Shown here in pieces: positions 37,506-51,704 of a DNA stretch of 64,000 bases. Location of the stretch: positions 133,667,544 through 133,731,543 of the forward strand of contig OW121852.1 in assembly GCA_933228895.1 (NCBI GenBank), read 5' to 3'. The notes beneath the pieces are model-generated. The model did not search any database. It had not been told where the DNA came from and saw only the letters and a list, made by a program, of their open reading frames with translations. The translations under genes and the position numbers were made by a program. The first letter of the stretch is position 1. Each line of letters opens with the position of its first letter. Source of the DNA: Platycnemis pennipes (lineage: Eukaryota > Arthropoda > Insecta > Odonata > Platycnemididae).

Positions 37506-37510
37506 AAAAT
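37506..37510. repeat. Target-site duplication, right, element copy 2
   Basis: AAAAT after the LTR, running into TTATGAAAAAC, the same as copy 1. Confidence 0.92.
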
Positions 37511-39099
37511 TTATGAAAAACATCCTATAAAAATAAAAAAATCCACTTCTCAGGGTTCCACGCAAACTTGGATTTTTTCATCTGAATTCATTTCTCCCGC
37601 TGTTTTTTATCTAAAATTAACAATTTCGCCAGTCTGCAGCTCTGTTCACCAAAATTTATGAAAAACATCCTATAAAAATAAAAAAATCCACTTCTCAGGC
37701 TTCCACTCAAACTTGGTTTTTTTCATCTGAATTCATTTCTCCCGCTGTTTTTTATCTAAAATTAACCATTTCCCCCGTCTGCAGCTCAGTTCACGAAAAT
37801 GTATGGAAAACATCCTAGTGAAATAAAAAAATCCACTTCTCAGGCTTCCACTCAAACTTGGATTTTTTCATCTGAAATCATTTCTCCCGCTGTTTTTTAT
37901 CTAAAATTAACCATTTCGCCCGTCTGCAGCTCAGATCTCCAAAATTTATGCAAAACATCCTAGTCAAATAAAAAAATCCACTTCTCAGGCTTCCAATCAA
38001 ACTTGGATTTTTTCATCTGAATTCATTTCTCCCGCTGTTTTTTATCTAAAATTAACCATTTCGCCCGTCTGCAGCTCAGTTCACCAAAATGTATGCAAAA
38101 CATCCTAGTGAAATAAAAAAATCCACTTCTCAGGCTTCCACTCAAACTTGGATTTTTTCATCTGAATTCATTTCTCCCGCTGTTTTTTATCTAAAATTAA
38201 CCATTTCGCCCGTCTGCAGCTCAGTTCACCAAAATTTATGCAAAACATCCTAGTGAAATAAAAAAATCCACTTCTCAGGCTTCCACTCAAATTTGGATTT
38301 TTTCATCTGAATTCATTTCTCCCGCTGTTTTTTATCTAAAATTAACAATACTCCCGTCTGCAGCTCAGTTTACCAAAATTTATGCAAATCATCCTAGTGA
38401 AATAAAAAAATCCACTTCTCGGGCTTCCACTCAAACTTGGATTTTTTCATCTGAATTCATTTCTCCCGCTGTTTTTTATCTAAAATTAATTATTTCGCCC
38501 GTCTGCAGCTCTGTTCACCAAAATTTATGAAAAACATCCTATAAAAATAAAAAAATCCACTTCTCAGGCTTCCACTCAAACTTGGATTTTTTCATCTGAA
38601 TTCATTTCTCCCGCTATTTTTTATCTAAAATTAACAATTTCGCCCGTCTGCAGCTCTGTTCACCAAAATTTATGAAAAACATCCTAGTAAAATAAAAAAA
38701 TCCACTTCTCAGGCTTCCACTCAAACTTGGATTTTTTCATCTGAATTCATTTCTCCCGCTGTTTTTTATCTAATATTAACCATTTCGCCCGTCTGCAGCT
38801 TAGTTCACCAAAGTTTATGCAAAACATCCTAGTGAAATAAAAAAATCAACTTCTCAGGCTACCATTCAAACTTGATTTTTTCATCTGAATTCATTTCTCC
38901 CGCTGTTTTTTATCTAAAATTAACAATTTCGCCCGTCTGCAGCTCAGTTCACCAAAATTAATGCAAATCATCCTAGTGAAATAAAAAAATCCACTTCTCA
39001 GGCTTCCACTCAAACTTGGATTTTTTCATCTAGATTTCATTTCTCCCGCTATTTTTTATCTAAAATTAACAATTTCGCCCGTCTGCAGCTCTGTTCACC

Positions 39100-39104
39100 A
39101 AAAT
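39100..39104. other. Paralogous empty site of the retrotransposon insertion (copy 2 block)
   Basis: This is the counterpart of the empty site at 25,147, 13,953 bp further on. It has a single AAAAT in an uninterrupted monomer, the flanking variants match both sides of the element, and no element is present. Confidence 0.87.
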
Positions 39105-42100
39105 TTATGAAAAACATCCTATAAAAATAAAAAAATCCACTTCTCAGGGTTCCACGCAAACTTGGATTTTTTCATCTGAATTCATTTCTCCCGCTGTTTT
39201 TTATCTAAAATTAACAATTTCGCCAGTCTGCAGCTCTGTTCACCAAAATTTATGAAAAACATCCTATAAAAATAAAAAAATCCACTTCTCAGGCTTCCAC
39301 TCAAACTTGGTTTTTTTCATCTGAATTCATTTCTCCCGCTGTTTTTTATCTAAAATTAACCATTTCGCCCGTCTGCAGCTCTGTTCACCAAAATTTATGA
39401 AAAACATCATATAAAAATAAAAAAATCCACTTCTCAGGCTTCCACTCAAACTTGGATTTTTTCATCTGAATTCATTTCTCCCGCTATTTTTTATCTAAAA
39501 TTAACCATTTCCCCCGTCTGCAGCTCAGTTCACGAAAACGTATGCAAAACATCCTAGTGAAATAAAAAAATCCACTTCTCAGGCTTCCACTCAAACTTGG
39601 ATTTTTTCATCTGAATTCATTTCTCCCGCTGTTTTTTATCTAAAATTATCAATTTTGCCCGTCTGCAGCTCAGTTCACCAAAATTTATGCAAAACATCCT
39701 AGTGAAATAAAAAAATCCACTTCTCAGGCTTCCACTCAATATTGGATTTTTTCATCTGAATTCATTTCTCCCGCTGTTTTTTATCTAAAATTAACCATTT
39801 CGCCCGTCTGCAGCTCAGTTCACCAAAATTTATGCAAAACATCCTAGTGAAATAAAAAAATCCACTTCTCAGGCTTCCACTCAAACTTGGATTTTTTCAT
39901 CTGAATTCATTTCTCCCGCTGTTTTTTATCTAAAATTAACAATACTCCCGTCTGCAGCTCAGTTCACCAAAATTTATGCAAAACATCCTAGTGAAATAAA
40001 AAAATCCACTTCTCAGGCTTCCACTCAAACTTGGATATTTAATCTGAATTCATTTCTCCCGCTGTTTTTTATCTAAAATTAACCATTTCGTCCGTCTGCA
40101 GCTCAGTTCACCAAAATTTATGCAAAACATCCTAGTGAAATAAAAAAATCCACTTCTCAGGCTTCCACTCAAACTTGGATTTTTTCATCTGAATTCATTT
40201 CTCCCGCTGTTTTTTATCCAAAATAATTATTTCGCCCGTCTGCAGCTCAGTTCACCAAAATTTATGCAAAACATCCTAGTGAAATAAAAAAATCCACTTC
40301 TCAGGCTTCCACTCAAACTTGGATTTTTTCATCTGAATTCATTTCTCCCGCTGTTTTTTATCTAAAATTAATTATTTCGCCCGCCTGCAGCTCAGTTCAC
40401 CAAAATTTATGCAAAACATCCTAGCAAAATAAAAAAATCCACTTCTCAGGCTTCCACTCAAACTTGGATTTTTTCATCTGAATTTATTTCTCCCGCTGTT
40501 TTTTTAACTAAAATTAATTATTTCGCCCATCTGCAGCTCAGTTCACCAAAATAATGCAAAACATCCTAGTAAAATAAAAAAATCCACTTCTCAGGCTTCC
40601 GCTCAAACTTGGATTTTTTCATCTGAATTCATTTCTCCCGCTGTTTTTTATCTAAAATTAACCATTTCACCCGTCTGCAGCTCAGTTCACCAAAATTTAT
40701 GCAAAACATCCTAGTAAAATAAAAAAATCCACTTCTCAGGCTTCCACTCAAACTTGGATTTTTTCATCTGAATTTATTTCTCCCGCTGTTTTTTTAACTA
40801 AAATTAATTATTTCGCCCATCTGCAGCTCAGTTCACCAAAATAATGCAAAACATCCTAGTAAAATAAAAAAATCCACTTCTCAGGCTTCCGCTCAAACTT
40901 GGATTTTTTCATCTGAATTCATTTCTCCCGCTGTTTTTATCTAAAATTAACCATTTCCCTCGTCTGCAGCTCAGTTCACGAAAATGTATGCAAAACATCC
41001 TAGTGAAATAAAAAAATCCACTTCTCAGGCTTCCACTCAAACTTGGATTTTTTTATCTGAATTCATTTCTCCCGCTGTTTTTTATCTAAAATTAACCATT
41101 TCGACCGTCTGCTGCTCAGTTCACCAAAGTTCATGCAAAACATCGTAGTGAAATAAAAAAATCCACTTCTCAGGCTACCACTCAAACTTGGATTTTTTCA
41201 TCTGAATTCATTTCTCGCGCTGTTTTTTATCTAAAATTAACCATTTCGCCCGTCTGCAGCTCAGTTCACCAAATTTTATGCAAAACAACCTAGTGAAATA
41301 AAAAAATCCACTTCTCAGGCTTCCACTCAATCTTGGATTTTTTCATCTGAATTCATTTCTCCCGCTGTTTTTCATCTAAAATTAACCATTTCCCCCGTCT
41401 GCAGCTCAGTTCACGAAAATGTATGGAAAACATCCTAGTGAAATAAAAAAATCCACTTCTCGGGCTTCCACTCAAACTTGGATTTTTTCATCTGAATTCA
41501 TTTCTCCCGCTGTTTTTTATCTAAAATTAACAATACTCCCGTCTGCAGCTCAGTTTACCAAAATTTATGAAAAACATCCTATAAAAATAAAAAAATCCAC
41601 TTCTCGGGCTTCCACTCAAACTTGGATTTTTTCATCTGAATTCATTTCTCCCGCTGTTTTTTACCTAAAATTAATTATTTCGCCCGTCTGCAGCTCTGTT
41701 CACCAAAATTTATGAAAAACATCCTATAAAAATAAAAAAATCCACTTCTCAGGCTTCCACTCAAACTTGGATTTTTTCATCTGAATTCATTTCTCCCGCT
41801 ATTTTTTATCTAAAATTAACAATTTCGCCCGTCTGCAGCTCTGTTCACCAAAATTTATGAAAAACATCCTAGTAAAATAAAAAAATCCACTTCTCAGGCT
41901 TCCACTCAAACTTGGATTTTTTCATCTGAATTCATTTCTCCCGCTATTTTTTATCTAAAATTAACAATTTCGCCCGTCTGCAGCTCTGTTCACCAAAATT
42001 TATGAAAAACATCCTAGTGAAATAAAAAAATCAACTTCTCAGGCTACCATTCAAACTTGGATTTTTTCATCTGAATTCATTTCTCCCGCTGTTTTTTATC

Positions 42101-43281
42101 TAAAATTAACAATTTCGCCCGTCTGCAGCTCAGTTCACCAAAATTTATGCAAATCATCCTAGTGAAATAAAAAAATCCACTTCTCAGGCTTCCACTCAAA
42201 CTTGGATTTTTTCATCTGAATTCATTTCTCCCGCTGTATTTTATCTAAAATTAACAATTTCGCCCGTCTGCAGCTCTGTTCACCAAAATTTATGAAAAAC
42301 ATCCTATAAAAATAAAAAAATCCACTTCTCAGGGTTCCACGCAAACTTGGATTTTTTCATCTGAATTCATTTCTCCCGCTGTTTTTTATCTAAAATTAAC
42401 AATTTCGCCAGTCTGCAGCTCTGTTCACCAAAATTTATGAAAAACATCCTATAAAAATAAAAAAATCCACTTCTCAGGGTTCCACGCAAACTTGGATTTT
42501 TTCATCTGAATTCATTTCTCCCGCTGTTTTTTATCTAAAATTAACCATTTCGCCCGTCTGCAGCTCTGTTCACCAAAATTTATGAAAAACATCCTATAAA
42601 AATAATAAAATCCACTTCTCAGGCTTCCACTCAAACTTGGATTTTTTCATCTGAATTCATTTCTCCCGCTATTTTTTATCTAAAATTAACCATTTCCCCC
42701 GTCTGCAGCTCAGTTCACGAAAATGTATGCAAAACATCCTAGTGAAATAAAAAAATCCACTTCTCAGGCTTCCACTCAAACTTGGATTTTTTCATCTGAA
42801 TTCATTTCTCCCGCTGTTTTTTATCTAAAATTAACAATTTTGCCCGTCTGCAGCTCAGTTCACCAAAATTTATGCAAAACATCCTAGTGAAATAAAAAAA
42901 TCCACTTCTCAGGCTTCCACTCAAACTTGGATTTTTTCATCTGAATTCATTTCTCCCGCTGTTTTTTATCTAAAATTAATAATTTTGCCCGTCTGCAGCT
43001 CAGTTCGCCAAAATTTATGCAAAACATCCTAGTGAAATAAAAAAATCCACTTCTCAGGCTTCCACTCAAACTTGGATTTTTTCATCTGAATTCATTTCTC
43101 CCGCTGTTTTTTATCTAAAATTAACCATTTCGCCCGTCTGCAGCTCAGTTCAACAAAATTTATGCAAAACATCCTAGTGAAATAAAAAAATCCACTTCTC
43201 AGGCTTCCACTCAAACTTGGATTTTTTCATCTGAATTCATTTCTCCCGCTGTTTTTTATCTAAAATTAACAATACTCCCGT

Positions 43282-43335
43282 CTGCAGCTCAGTTCACCAA
43301 AATTTATGCATAACATTCTAGTGAAATAAAAAAAT
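43282..43335. repeat. Truncated satellite monomer, 54 bp (third of three)
   Basis: This is the third occurrence of the same junction, 13,663 bp after the second. That distance is 289 bp, or two monomers, shorter than the 13,952-bp offset of the neighbouring duplicated block. One of the two large copies has therefore gained or lost two monomers near 28,884/42,835. This copy has a private substitution (ATGCATAACATTC). Confidence 0.92.
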
Positions 43336-44810
43336 CTGCAGCTCAGTTCACCAAAATTTATGCAAAACATTCTAGTGAAATAAAAAAATCCACTTCTCAG
43401 GCTTCCACTCAAACTTGGATTTTTTCATCTGAATTTATTTCTCCCGCTGTTTTTTATCTAAAATTAACCATTTCGTCCGTCTGCAGCTCAGTTCACCAAA
43501 ATTTATGCAAAACATCCTAGTGAAATAAAAAAATCCACTTCTCAGGCTTCCACTCAAACTTGGATTTTTTCATCTGAATTCATTTCTCCCACTGTTTTTT
43601 ATCCAAAATAATTATTTCGCCCGTCTGCAGCTCAGTTCACCAAAGTTTATGCAAAACATCCTAGTGAAATAAAAAAATCAACTTCTCAGGCTACCACTCA
43701 AACTTGGATTTTTTCATCTGAATTCATTTCTCCCGCTGTTTTTTATCTAAAATTAAAAATTTCGCCCGTCTGCAGCTCTGTTCACCAAAATTTATGAAAA
43801 ACATCCTATATAAATAAAAAAATCCACTTCTCAGGCTTCCACTCAAACTTGGATTTTTTCATCTGAATTCATTTCTCCCGCTATTTTTTATCTAAAATTA
43901 ACAATTTCGCCCGTCTGCAGCTCTGTTCACCAAAATTTATGAAAAACATCCTAGTGAAATAAAAAAATCCACTTCTCAGGCTTCCACTCAAACTTGGATT
44001 TGTTCATCTGAATTCATTTCTCCCGCTGTTTTTTATCTAAAATTAACCATTTCGCCCGTCTGCAGCTCAGTTCACCAAAATTTATGCAAAACATCCTAGT
44101 GAAATAAAAAAATCCACTTCTCAGGCTTCCACTCAAACTTGGATTTTTTCATCTGAATTCATTTCTCCCGCTGTTTTTTATCTAAAATTAACAATACTCC
44201 CGTCTGCAGCTCAGTTCACCAAAATTTATGCAAAACATTCTAGTGAAATAAAAAAATCCACTTCTCAGGCTTCCACTCAAACTTGGATTTTTTCATCTGA
44301 ATTTATTTCTCCCGCTGTTTTTTATCTAAAATTAACCATTTCGTCCGTCTGCAGCTCAGTTCACCAAAATTTATGCAAAACATCCTAGTGAAATAAAAAA
44401 ATCCACTTCTCAGGCTTCCACTCAAACTTGGATTTTTTCATCTGAATTCATTTCTCCCGCTGTTTTTTATCCAAAATAATTATTTCGCCCGTCTGCAGCT
44501 CAGTTCACCAAAGTTTATGCAAAACATCCTAGTGAAATAAAAAAATCAACTTCTCAGGCTACCACTCAAACTTGGATTTTTTCATCTGAATTCATTTCTC
44601 CCGCTGTTTTTTATCTAAAATTAAAAATTTCGCCCGTCTGCAGCTCTGTTCAACAAAATTTATGAAAAACATCCTATAAAAATAAAAAAATCCACTTCTC
44701 AGGCTTCCACTCAAACTTGGATTTTTTCATCTGAATTCATTTCTCCCGCTATTTTTTATCTAAAATTAACAATTTCGCCCGTCTGCAGCTCTGTTCACCA
44801 AAATGTATGA

Positions 44811-47429
44811 AAAACATCCTAGTAAAATAAAAAAATCCACTTCTCAGGCTTCCACTCAAACTTGGATTTTTTCATCTGAATTCATTTTTCCCGCTGTTTT
44901 TTATCTAATAATAACCAATTCGCCCGTCTGCAGCTCAGTTCACCAAAGTTTATGCAAAACATCCTAGTGAAATAAAAAAATCAACTTCTCAGGCTTCCAC
45001 TCAAACTTGGATTTTTTCATCTGAATTCATTTCTCTTGCTATTTTTTATCTAAAATTAACAATTTCGCCCGTCTGCAGCTCAGTTCACCAAAATTTATGC
45101 AAATCATCCTAGTGAAATAAAAAAATCCACTTCTCAGGCTTCCACTCAAACTTGGATTTTTTCATCTGAATTCATTTCTCCCGCTGTTTTTTATCTAAAA
45201 TTAACAATTTCGCCCGTCTACAGCTCTGTTCACCAAAATTTATGAAAAACATCCTATAAAAATAAAAAAATCCACTTCTCAGGCTTCCACTCAAACTTGG
45301 ATTTTTTCATCTGAATTCATTTCTCCCGCTATTTTTTATCTAAAATTAACAATTTCGCCCTGTTCAGCTCTGTTCACCAAAATTTATGAAAAACATCCTA
45401 GTAAAATAAAAAAATCCACTTCTCAGGCTTCCACTCAAACTTGGATTTTTTCATCTGAATTCATTTCTCCCGCTGTTTTTTATCTAATATTAACCATTTC
45501 GCCCGTCTGCAGCTCAGTTCACGAAAATGTATGCAAAACATCCTAGTGAAATAAAAAAATCCACTTCTCAGGCTTCCACTCAAACTTGGATTTTTTCATC
45601 TGAATTCATTTCTCCCGCTGTTTTTTATTTAAAATTAATTATTTCGCCCGTCTTCAGCTAGGTTCACCAAAATTTATGCAAAACATCCTAGTGAAATAAA
45701 AAAATCCACTTCTCAGGCTTCCACTCAAACTTGGATTTTTTCATCTGAATTCATTTCTCCCGCTATTTTTTATCTAAAATTAACAATTTCGCCCGTCTGC
45801 AGCTCTGTTCACCAAAATTTATGAAAAACATCCTAGTAAAATAAAAAAATCCACTTCTCAGGGTTCCACGCAAACTTGGATTTTTTCATCTGAATTCATT
45901 TCTCCCGCTGTTTTTTATCTAAAATTAACAATTTCGCCAGTCTGCAGCTCTGTTCACCAAAATTTATGAAAAACATCCTATAAAAATAAAAAAATCCACT
46001 TCTCAGGGTTCCACGCAAACTTGGATTTTTTCATCTGAATTCATTTCTCCCGCTGTTTTTTATCTAATATTAACCATTTCGCCCGTCTGCAGCTTAGTTC
46101 ACCAAAGTTTATGCAAAACATCCTAGTGAAATAAAAAAATCAACTTCTCAGGCTACCATTCAAACTTGATTTTTTCATCTGAATTCATTTCTCCCGCTGT
46201 TTTTTATCTAAAATTAACAATTTCGCCCGTCTGCAGCTCAGTTTACCAAAATTTATGCAAATCAACCTAGTGAAATAAAAAAATCCACTTCTCGGGCTTC
46301 CACTCAAACTTGGATTTTTTCATCTGAATTCATTTCTCCCGCTGTTTTTTATTTAAAATTAATTATTTCGCCCGTCTTCAGCTAGGTTCACCAAAATTTA
46401 TGCAAAACATCCTAGTGAAATAAAAAAATCCACTTCTCAGGCTTCCACTCAAACTTGGATTTTTTCATCTGAATTCATTTCTCCCGCTATTTTTTATCTA
46501 AAATTAACAATTTCGCCCGTCTGCAGCTCTGTTCACCAAAATTTATGAAAAACATCCTAGTAAAATAAAAAAATCCACTTCTCAGGGTTCCACTCAAACT
46601 TGGATTTTTTCATCTGAATTCATTTCTCCCGCTGTTTTTTATCTAAAATTAACAATTTCGCCAGTCTGCAGCTCTGTTCACCAAAATTTATGAAAAACAT
46701 CCTAGTAAAATAAAAAAATCCACTTCTCAGGCTTCCACTCAAACTTGGATTTTTTCATCTGAATTCATTTCTCCCGCTGTTTTTTTAACTAAAATTAATT
46801 ATTTCGCCCGTCTGCAGCTCAGTTCACCAAAATAATGCAAAACATCCTAGTAAAATAAAAAAATCCACTTCTCAGGCTTCCGCTCAAACTTGGATTTTTT
46901 CATCTGAATTCATTTCTCCCGCTGTTTTTTATCTAAAATTAACCATTTCACCCGTCTGCAGCTCAGTTCACCAAAATTTATGCAAAACATCCTAGTAAAA
47001 TAAAAAAATCCACTTCTCAGGCTTCCACTCAAACTTGGATTTTTTCATCTGAATTCATTTCTCCCGCTGTTTTTATCTAAAATTAACCATTTCCCTCGTC
47101 TGCAGCTCAGTTCACGAAAATGTATGCAAAACATCCTAGTGAAATAAAAAAATCCACTTCTCAGGCTTCCACTCAAACTTGGATTGTTTTTATCTGAATT
47201 CATTTCTCCCGCTGTTTTTTATCTTAAATTAACCATTTCGCCCATCTGCAGCTCAGTTCACCAAAATTTATGCAAAACATCCTAGTGAAATAAAAAAATC
47301 CACTTCTCTTGCTTCCACTCAAACTTGGATTTTTTCATCTGAATTCATTTCTCCCGCTGTTTTTTATATAAAATTAACAATACTCCCGTCTGCAGCTCAG
47401 TTTACCAAAATTTATGCAAAACATCCTAG
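44811..47429. repeat. Higher-order tandem pair, 2,752-bp period (19 monomers), copy 1
   Basis: Bases 44,811-47,429 recur at 47,563-50,181. Rare markers at exactly 2,752 bp include CTAATAATAACC (44,905), GTCTACAGCTC (45,216), CGCCCTGTTCAGC (45,355), TCTTCAGCTAGG (45,651) and GGATTGTTTTT (47,181). The copies are nearly identical. Differences include CTTCTCTTGC near 47,304 against CTTCCCAGGC. The low divergence suggests a recent unequal exchange. Confidence 0.87.
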
Positions 47430-47562
47430 CAAAATAAAAAAATCCACTTCTCAGGCTTCCACTCAAACTTGGATTTTTTCATCTGAATTTATTTCTCCCG
47501 CTGTTTTTTTAACTAAAATTAATTATTTCGCCCGTCTGCAGCTCAGTTCAGCAAAATAATGC

Positions 47563-50181
47563 AAAACATCCTAGTAAAATAAAAAAATCCACTTCTCAGG
47601 CTTCCACTCAAACTTGGATTTTTTCATCTGAATTCATTTTTCCCGCTGTTTTTTATCTAATAATAACCAATTCGCCCGTCTGCAGCTCAGTTCACCAAAG
47701 TTTATGCAAAACATCCTAGTGAAATAAAAAAATCAACTTCTCAGGCTTCCACTCAAACTTGGATTTTTTCATCTGAATTCATTTCTCTTGCTATTTTTTA
47801 TCTAAAATTAACAATTTCGCCCGTCTGCAGCTCAGTTCACCAAAATTTATGCAAATCATCCTAGTGAAATAAAAAAATCCACTTCTCAGGCTTCCACTCA
47901 AACTTGGATTTTTTCATCTGAATTCATTTCTCCCGCTGTTTTTTATCTAAAATTAACAATTTCGCCCGTCTACAGCTCTGTTCACCAAAATTTATGAAAA
48001 ACATCCTATAAAAATAAAAAAATCCACTTCTCAGGCTTCCACTCAAACTTGGATTTTTTCATCTGAATTCATTTCTCCCGCTATTTTTTATCTAAAATTA
48101 ACAATTTCGCCCTGTTCAGCTCTGTTCACCAAAATTTATGAAAAACATCCTAGTAAAATAAAAAAATCCACTTCTCAGGCTTCCACTCAAACTTGGATTT
48201 TTTCATCTGAATTCATTTCTCCCGCTGTTTTTTATCTAATATTAACCATTTCGCCCGTCTGCAGCTCAGTTCACGAAAATGTATGCAAAACATCCTAGTG
48301 AAATAAAAAAATCCACTTCTCAGGCTTCCACTCAAACTTGGATTTTTTCATCTGAATTCATTTCTCCCGCTGTTTTTTATTTAAAATTAATTATTTCGCC
48401 CGTCTTCAGCTAGGTTCACCAAAATTTATGCAAAACATCCTAGTGAAATAAAAAAATCCACTTCTCAGGCTTCCACTCAAACTTGGATTTTTTCATCTGA
48501 ATTCATTTCTCCCGCTATTTTTTATCTAAAATTAACAATTTCGCCCGTCTGCAGCTCTGTTCACCAAAATTTATGAAAAACATCCTAGTAAAATAAAAAA
48601 ATCCACTTCTCAGGGTTCCACGCAAACTTGGATTTTTTCATCTGAATTCATTTCTCCCGCTGTTTTTTATCTAAAATTAACAATTTCGCCAGTCTGCAGC
48701 TCTGTTCACCAAAATTTATGAAAAACATCCTATAAAAATAAAAAAATCCACTTCTCAGGGTTCCACGCAAACTTGGATTTTTTCATCTGAATTCATTTCT
48801 CCCGCTGTTTTTTATCTAATATTAACCATTTCGCCCGTCTGCAGCTTAGTTCACCAAAGTTTATGCAAAACATCCTAGTGAAATAAAAAAATCAACTTCT
48901 CAGGCTACCATTCAAACTTGATTTTTTCATCTGAATTCATTTCTCCCGCTGTTTTTTATCTAAAATTAACAATTTCGCCCGTCTGCAGCTCAGTTTACCA
49001 AAATTTATGCAAATCAACCTAGTGAAATAAAAAAATCCACTTCTCGGGCTTCCACTCAAACTTGGATTTTTTCATCTGAATTCATTTCTCCCGCTGTTTT
49101 TTATTTAAAATTAATTATTTCGCCCGTCTTCAGCTAGGTTCACCAAAATTTATGCAAAACATCCTAGTGAAATAAAAAAATCCACTTCTCAGGCTTCCAC
49201 TCAAACTTGGATTTTTTCATCTGAATTCATTTCTCCCGCTATTTTTTATCTAAAATTAACAATTTCGCCCGTCTGCAGCTCTGTTCACCAAAATTTATGA
49301 AAAACATCCTAGTAAAATAAAAAAATCCACTTCTCAGGGTTCCACTCAAACTTGGATTTTTTCATCTGAATTCATTTCTCCCGCTGTTTTTTATCTAAAA
49401 TTAACAATTTCGCCAGTCTGCAGCTCTGTTCACCAAAATTTATGAAAAACATCCTAGTAAAATAAAAAAATCCACTTCTCAGGCTTCCACTCAAACTTGG
49501 ATTTTTTCATCTGAATTCATTTCTCCCGCTGTTTTTTTAACTAAAATTAATTATTTCGCCCGTCTGCAGCTCAGTTCACCAAAATAATGCAAAACATCCT
49601 AGTAAAATAAAAAAATCCACTTCTCAGGCTTCCGCTCAAACTTGGATTTTTTCATCTGAATTCATTTCTCCCGCTGTTTTTTATCTAAAATTAACCATTT
49701 CACCCGTCTGCAGCTCAGTTCACCAAAATTTATGCAAAACATCCTAGTAAAATAAAAAAATCCACTTCTCAGGCTTCCACTCAAACTTGGATTTTTTCAT
49801 CTGAATTCATTTCTCCCGCTGTTTTTATCTAAAATTAACCATTTCCCTCGTCTGCAGCTCAGTTCACGAAAATGTATGCAAAACATCCTAGTGAAATAAA
49901 AAAATCCACTTCTCAGGCTTCCACTCAAACTTGGATTGTTTTTATCTGAATTCATTTCTCCCGCTGTTTTTTATCTTAAATTAACCATTTCGCCCATCTG
50001 CAGCTCAGTTCACCAAAATTTATGCAAAACATCCTAGTGAAATAAAAAAATCCACTTCCCAGGCTTCCACTCAAACTTGGATTTTTTCATCTGAATTCAT
50101 TTCTCCCGCTGTTTTTTATATAAAATTAACAATACTCCCGTCTGCAGCTCAGTTTACCAAAATTTATGCAAAACATCCTAG
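47563..50181. repeat. Higher-order tandem pair, 2,752-bp period, copy 2
   Basis: This is the second copy of the 19-monomer unit at 44,811. Its right part, from 47,846 onward, is also shared with 57,263 onward. The same 19-monomer block therefore exists in at least three places in the window. Confidence 0.87.
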
Positions 50182-51704
50182 TGAAATAAAAAAATCCACT
50201 TCTCAGGCTTCCACTCAAACTTGGATTTTTTTATCTGAATTCATTTCTCCCGCTGTTTTTTATCTAAAATTAACCATTTCGCCCGTCTGCAGCTCAGTTC
50301 ACCAAAATTTATGCAAAACATCCTAGTGAAATAAAAAAATCCACTTCTCAGGCTTCCACTCAAACTTGGATTTTTTCATCTGAATTCATTTCTCCCGCTG
50401 TTTTTTATCTAAAATTAACCATTTCGCCCGTCTGCAGCTCAGTTCACCAAAATTTATGCAAATCATCCTAGTGAAATAAAAAAATCCACTTCTCGGGCTT
50501 CCACTCAAACTTGGATTTTTTCATCTGAATTCATTTCTCCCGCTGTTTTTTATCTAAAATTAATTATTTCGCCCGTCTGCAGCTCTGTTCACCAAAATTT
50601 ATGAAAAACATCCTATAAAAATAAAAAAATCCACTTCTCAGGCTTCCACTCAAACTTGGATTTTTTCATCTGAATTCATTTCTCCCGCTATTTTTTATCT
50701 AAAATTAACAATTTCGCCCGTCTGCAGCTCTGTTCACCAAAATTAATGAAAAACATCCTAGTAAAATAAAAAAATCCACTTCTCAGGCTTCCACTCAAAC
50801 TTGGATTTTTTCATCTGAATTCATTTCTCCCGCTATTTTTTATCTAAAATTAACAATTTCGCCCGTCTGCAGCTCTGTTCACCAAAATTTATGCAAAACA
50901 TCCTAGTAAAATAAAAAAATCCACTTCTCAGGCTTCCACTCAAACTTGGATTTTTTCATCTGAATTCATTTCTCCCGCTGTTTTTATCTAAAATTAACCA
51001 TTTCCCTCGTCTGCAGCTCAGTTCACCAAAATTTATGCAAAACATCCTAGTGAAATAAAAAAATCCACTTCTCAGGCTTCCACTCAATCTTGGATTTTTT
51101 CATCTGAATTCATTTCTCCCGCTGTTTTTTATCTAAAATTAACAATTTCGCACGTCTGCAGCTCAGTTCACGAAAATGTATGGAAAACATCCTAGTGAAA
51201 TAAAAAAATCCACTTCTCAGGCTTCCACTCAAACTTGGATTTTTTCATCTGAATTCATTTCTCCCGCTGTTTTTTATCTTAAATTAACCATTTCGCCCGT
51301 CTGCAGCTCAGTTCACCAAAATTTATGCAAAACATCCTAGTGAAATAAAAAAATCCACTTCCCAGGCTTCCACTCAAACTTGGATTTTTTCATCTGAATT
51401 CATTTCTCCCGCTGTTTTTTATCTAAAATTAACAATACTCCCGTCTGCAGCTCAGTTCACCAAAATTTATGCAAAACATCCTAGTGAAATAAAAAAATCC
51501 ACTTCTCAGGCTTCCACTCAAACTTGGATTTTTTCATCTGAATTCATTTCTCCCGCTGTTTTTTATCTAAAATTAACCATTTCGCCCGTCTGCAGCTCAG
51601 TTCACCAAAATTTATGCAAAACATCCTAGTGAAATAAAAAAATCCACTTCTCAGGCTTCCACTCAAACTTGGATTTTTTCATCTGAATTCATTTCTCCCG
51701 CTGT

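Larger units (their letters stand above)
30295..42835. repeat. Large tandem duplication carrying the retrotransposon, copy 2
   Basis: This is the second copy of the block at 16,342-28,883. Differences from copy 1 that I could see include GAATTCACTTC near 32,816 (copy 1 has GAATTCATTTC), CAAATTTGG near 38,291, GGATATTTAATCTG near 40,036 and CGCTGTATTTT near 42,237. I saw no difference inside the element. The copy abuts the tail of the first unit, so the arrangement is direct tandem. Confidence 0.88.

Noticed and set aside
16342..42835. Pure assembly error as the source of the 14-kb duplication
   Set aside because: Not fully excluded, but scattered single-base and 1-bp indel differences between the two copies, plus a two-monomer gap, favour a real duplication. 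Spanning long reads would settle it.
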